Below, piece by piece: positions 59,942-64,000 of a DNA stretch of 64,000 nucleotides; positions within the stretch are counted from its first letter, which is position 1, and every line of letters starts with the position of its first letter. Under the pieces are notes generated by a model. The model searched no databases and was not told the DNA's origin. It saw only the letters and a program-made list of their open reading frames with translations. Source of the DNA: Russula earlei (taxonomy: Eukaryota > Basidiomycota > Agaricomycetes > Russulales > Russulaceae); contig JAGFNK010000032.1 in assembly GCA_025769875.1 (NCBI GenBank), positions 1-64,000 of the forward strand. The letters are read 5' to 3'. The position numbers were made by a program, and so were the translations under genes.

Positions 59942-60505
59942 ATTGGAAAGGAAAGATGCGATATGTAGTATAGTTCAACTAGGGCCCGTAGAATTTTCCG
60001 TACCTTAAACTTTGCCCCTGAGGGGTCAGCCTCCTCTAGTGGTTGACCCCCAAATTCCATACGCCCCAAGCCGAATCCGCTAGACGACCTCCAAAGTGGT
60101 ATTGGATATGACAGAGTCGACTGTTAGATTCAAAAGCAGCATAATGTTGATACAAGTTCTAGCCGTGTATAGGTTAAGGAGGGAACGGGTCAATTAGTTT
60201 AGTTTCCGAGAGAGGGACTGTATGTGCAGAAATCGTCCATCTGAATGAGTGTAAGTATTGATGCATGGGAGGAAACAAGGCTAACTTGGGATCGGATATC
60301 TGGAAACATGCACATCGGCAGTGGTATCGCGAAAGGAAGGGTACTCGAGGCATAATGAAAGCGAGAAAAAGCGAGCGACACACAGTGGACATCGAGGGAG
60401 GGGGGATGGAGAGACCCGGAGTATGGTTCCGAATAATGTAATGAGTCGATGTATTAGATGAGGGGGTCGTTAAAGAGGATTAAAAGATCAGATTGTAACC
60501 AGGCC
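59942..60505. other. Convergent 3' intergenic region
   Basis: Between the stops of the asparagine synthetase gene (+) and the RhoGEF gene (-). It includes a stable hairpin at 60,021-60,050. Otherwise nothing is recognised. Confidence 0.5.
60021..60050 (+). other. Hairpin in the 3' flank of the asparagine synthetase gene
   Basis: GGGGTCAGCC and GGTTGACCCC form a 10-bp stem with one G-U pair and a loop of about nine bases, about 80 bp after the stop codon. An overlapping palindrome CCCCTGAGGGG precedes it. In fungi it is more likely a 3' UTR structure than a terminator. Confidence 0.4.
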
Positions 60506-63500
60506 TTAGTCGTTGCTCAATGAGTGCTCATTCGCCATCATCTGTCGTTGGAGACCAACTCCGGAGTCTTCTGAAGGGGCAGGTGAAGCAAGGATTTTGT
60601 TGTTGGAAGGGGCCGTAGTAGTACGGGTAGCGGCACTGTTTTGTGAGGTGTTGCGAGACCGCTTCATCGATGGGGCAGAGTTGGCGGGGGTGCGCGTACT
60701 TCCGACCCAGGCTGGTCGAGTGACGGTAACTTTGACCGAATGCCCCTCATCTGATGTGGCTGGGCGGCGATTAGGTGTGGTCACGTTCCGACGGCTGGAT
60801 GGGCGGCCTGCGGCTAGCGAGGAGTCCGCAGAAATAAGGCGATTTCCGAATTTAGCGTTTGCAGAAGACTCCCTAGAGTAGCCCGATGGTATGGCAGGCC
60901 CATTGCGTCTCGAGCCAAGCCCTCCTGGACCCGGTCGGTGTTTTGTTAAGGGCTTCTGCAGAGTGACCTTATCTGCACCCCAATAGGAGAAGCTCATCTT
61001 GCTCTTGCGATCTGAGTCATCGGAGTCGACCCCTCCATCTTCCTCATCGGGCATAGGTACAATTCTTGGCTGAACAGCAGAATGAACCTGAGCCCTTGAT
61101 CGAACCACGCTAAGCGGGTCAACTGATCAGATTCTTCCTAGAATATTGGAAACAACTTACTCTTCCATTGACACAACTCCTTCACGGGGTTGAACGACGT
61201 TGCCAATAGACCAATTCTCGATCTAATGATCATTCTGTCAAATTATATCTTCCGCTGAAAATAAGAACTTGCCTGGACGAATTTGTACAAATTTCGTGGT
61301 CGCGCCAATGAGTTTCGGCGGCCAGTGGTAGCGTACTTGGACTTTCCTTGGACCTCGGGTAGGGAAATTGCCCTTGATGCGTGGGCACTTCCTAAAGGAA
61401 GAGAAGTCGTACCAGTGCGTTGACAACGTAGCACGACATCGTTGAAGACGACCAGCCACATGTCTTTTTTGCCACCGACGCCACCACCACTTTGAAGTAC
61501 ATCACTCAAACGTTTGAGGGACGTCTTCCCTTTGACAGCCTTAGTTGTCCCAGTTGGAGGAGGTGACGTAGGCTTTGAAGCGTCACTCGACTCTCTGGGC
61601 GTCAGCATTCGCTCCTCAACTAGAACACGAGATGGCTTAGGAGCAGCAAGCTGTTTTACTTTGTCCAACCCCTCGATCCGTGCGAGAATATCGCGCGTCT
61701 TGTCGCGTTCTTCTTTTTGAATCTTTTCATCTTCAATGCTACGAACGATATTCTCGACTTCAGCAACCATTTGGAGGGTGCTCTCATATTCGAACGTAGA
61801 GGGGTCGGTGTGGAAAAGGAGATTTTGAAAGAGTAGAGGGTACTTCAACAGCCGCTGGAAAGGCTTTGATAAAGAGATGGCCAGCCCGGTCTCGCCACGA
61901 TCTTGAGCATCTATCTCGAGTTTGCGTAGGAAGGCGCCGACTTTGAGCCATTCGTCCGCGTCCTTGTTTTTGGGTCGCTTGGTTGTATTGCTTGTCGAAA
62001 TCGCGTCGTTGGCTTGCTCGAGGGCCCGTTCCAAATGTAAGACATAGTCCGCATAACCCCGGAGGATGTGTGACTAGAAACAAGTTGAGTTTATGGCCAC
62101 GCCAGGAAGAGCGAAGATCATCATACATTGGCCACGAACACATCGGCTAAGGACCTCACGAGAGGGTATTGCTCGTCGTACCGTTTCCGAAGACCTTCAC
62201 TAAGCTTCAGATGTCCAGCAAGAATACTATCCTCGATGACTTCGAGGCACTGCCGCAAGTCATCCGGTAATTGGTGAGGAGCGACCCCACCTCTGACGAT
62301 CAAATCCACTTTAGTTAGACTTTTCTTGGACTTTCGTAACACCACTCGTCCACTTTGGTGAGTAGAAATAGACTTGCGATCACGATCACGATCCTTTTCT
62401 GCAGCTGACGCTCCCACAAAGGACTGACGGACCCAAAGATTGTGTAGACGCCACATTGGGGTTTGGGCGCGGAGGTGGGGGAAGGGACTGGTGGGAAGCG
62501 GGAAGGGAATGGTACCGAGGGGTTTCTACCTGTGCGAGAAACGCCATAAGGTGAACGGGGATGGTTGTGTATGGAAGCAAGGTTCGTGTAGCCTTGTCCT
62601 CCTCGGTGAGACTCATGGAAACCCTTTCCCACTCTATCGTTTTCGTCTTCAAAATCTGAGTTGAGAGACTCGCTGTCCATGTTTGGGGTATCCTTAGTCT
62701 TCCCTTCGAGAGGCATGATCCACAGCAGTAGGCGTGTCAGACCGGAACCCGGTCGGGGAGAGGAAACGAGAGGCAATGGGTAGGTGCTCAAAAGACTCTA
62801 CAGGGGTCTCGAGCCGCGACACATCGTCATACTCGGGTATTGTAGGCGATGCTATTGGAGAAGTGGGAGCAAATGGGTGGAAGCAGGGGAACTATAAACG
62901 CATCCTTCATCTTGAGGAGTTCAGCTACATATCTACAAGACCGTTGACGATTTTGCAGCCAAGGAAAGCATGAATTCACTCACCTTTCTTCACTTGCAAC
63001 AATCTCCCATAACACCTCTTGCCGTGTGCGTTCGCGAGGTCCGAGATGGGTTACCAGATCTTCTTCTGCGCCCTCACTCCAAGAAGCGGGGGGAAGGACG
63101 CTTCCCAATGACTTCTGAGAGAAGGGAGTGCCGGAACGGAGGGAATGGTGAATAGAAGCGCCGTCTGTGTAACCCGGCTTTGTTGGATAGGGAGAAGGAG
63201 TCGGCGTAGGGCGTGTCGTTGTAGCTTTGACCGCCTGGGTGGTCGTTTTACTGGAGGCAACATCTGTGCGAGAAGCTGACGCAGCGGTAGACGTCGATCC
63301 ACGAGGATCCCTCGGATGCGGCTGCGGAGAGCGTACCACGGTACTCTTATTCGTAGTAGACGCATCATCTGCGGAAGGGCTATCTATACCGAGGCTGGAT
63401 GGGGTCGGGGTCGGGGCTGGGGAGATAAATGCCACTTTCTTCGGCACGTCATTGCCCCCAATAGTGGTACTTATGCTCCCGTTTCCAGTCTTACGCGAAT

Positions 63501-63894
63501 TGCGCCCACCAGAGTCCTGATCAGCGCGAGGTGAAGCCGTGCGGGTGACAATGGCGGTGTCGATGGACTCCTCCTCCGCGACATCAGAGAGGGGACCCCT
63601 GGAGTGAGTCACGGATACAGGAATGTAATCTGTTGGTGGTGGGATGTCTCCGATAGGTGGGAGGGGACGAGAGGAAATTTCAGGAAGGGGTTTGAAAGAC
63701 GCGATCGAGGTAGGTGTGTCAACTGAGCGTTGTGGCTGCTCGATTGGAGGAGGCCAATCTCTGAGGGGAGGAAGTTGAGGAAGTTTTTCCCTCTGATAGG
63801 AAGATGTTGAGGGAGGATATACGCCTGTGTCCTTTGTGTCCTTGGCTTTGTCTTTGGAAAGACCTCGGTTGAATCGGTTGAAAAGGGCCTTCAT
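60506..63894 (-). CDS. DH-domain Rho guanine-nucleotide exchange factor
   Basis: It would activate Rho-family GTPases. The start ATG 63894 gives MKALFNRFNRGLSKDKAKD. The first 300 residues are Pro/Ser/Thr-rich. A Dbl-homology (DH) domain begins RQEVLWEIVASEERYVAELL, continues with DDLRQCLEVIEDSILAGHLK and KRYDEQYPLVRSLADVFVAN, and shows the conserved helix ISLSKPFQRLLKYPLLFQNL. After a linker there is a PH-like segment (KKDMWLVVFNDVVLRCQRTG, NLYKFVQ). The C-terminal tail is Ser/Arg-rich with SFSYWGADKVTLQKPL. A Pro-rich insert lies inside the DH region (about 62.3-62.7 kb). About 1,000 residues. The DH core is clear; which GTPase it serves is not. Confidence 0.85.
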
Positions 63895-64000
63895 GACGGC
63901 ACCAAGAAAGGCCACGATCAGAGAGCGCTGATAAAGAAAAGGCGATAAAAGTACAGAAGGGGAATAGGGGAGGGAGGGCGAGGAGAGGAAGGGAAGTGGA

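Overview
The window is nuclear DNA of a filamentous basidiomycete, most likely an agaricomycete. The genes carry many short introns (about 45-65 bp, GT...AG), intergenic gaps are short, and the gene set is fungal and eukaryotic (Sog2, Vac1/Pep7, Ssa-type Hsp70, Rts1, Sec66, Nse1, MRP-L20, Sso1). The genus cannot be fixed from sequence alone.

The window has two parts. Bases 1 to about 15,150 are a repeat block: decayed pseudogenes, solo LTRs of at least two families, two copies of a 0.55 kb PIF/Harbinger-like MITE, an interrupted tandem array with a unit of about 150 bp, an inverted pair of another repeat, and a 393 bp foldback palindrome. The block is depleted of CpG; I find no CG dinucleotide between about 2,707 and 4,642. 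This is the footprint of methylation-driven C-to-T decay. One CpG-rich island at about 6.55-7.7 kb holds an apparently intact HNH-nuclease-domain gene (6700-7666, minus), with a decayed inverted partial copy of its first exon at 6298-6500 and the foldback starting 42 bp upstream of its start codon. In alignable stretches all eight CpGs checked in the intact copy are TpG or CpA in the decayed copy.

Bases 15,184-63,894 are a compact housekeeping region of 20 genes. In order: twinfilin (-), Pep7/Vac1 (+), Sog2 (-), Spb4 (+), cytosolic Hsp70 (-), PP2A B56 subunit Rts1 (-), a conserved fungal protein of unknown function (+), mitochondrial citrate synthase (-), Sec66 (+), Ubp15/USP7 (-), a very large disordered protein (+), DNA primase large subunit (+), phosphatidylserine synthase (+), Nse1 (+), a probable mitochondrial AAA ATPase (-), mitoribosomal MRP-L20 (+), phosphatidylinositol synthase (-), syntaxin Sso1 (-), asparagine synthetase (+) and a DH-domain RhoGEF (-).

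The genes do not form an operon or a biosynthetic cluster. Most lie in alternating divergent and convergent pairs, some with divergent start codons only 51-68 bp apart. The more unusual observations are the HNH/foldback locus in the decayed island, the nested transposon stratigraphy, the very short shared promoters (one between two probably mitochondrial genes), two CDP-alcohol phosphatidyltransferase genes 6 kb apart, and long poly-C tracts in introns of three neighbouring genes. Splice sites were read by eye. Exon junctions are firm where they restore a family's conserved sequence and less certain at N-termini.
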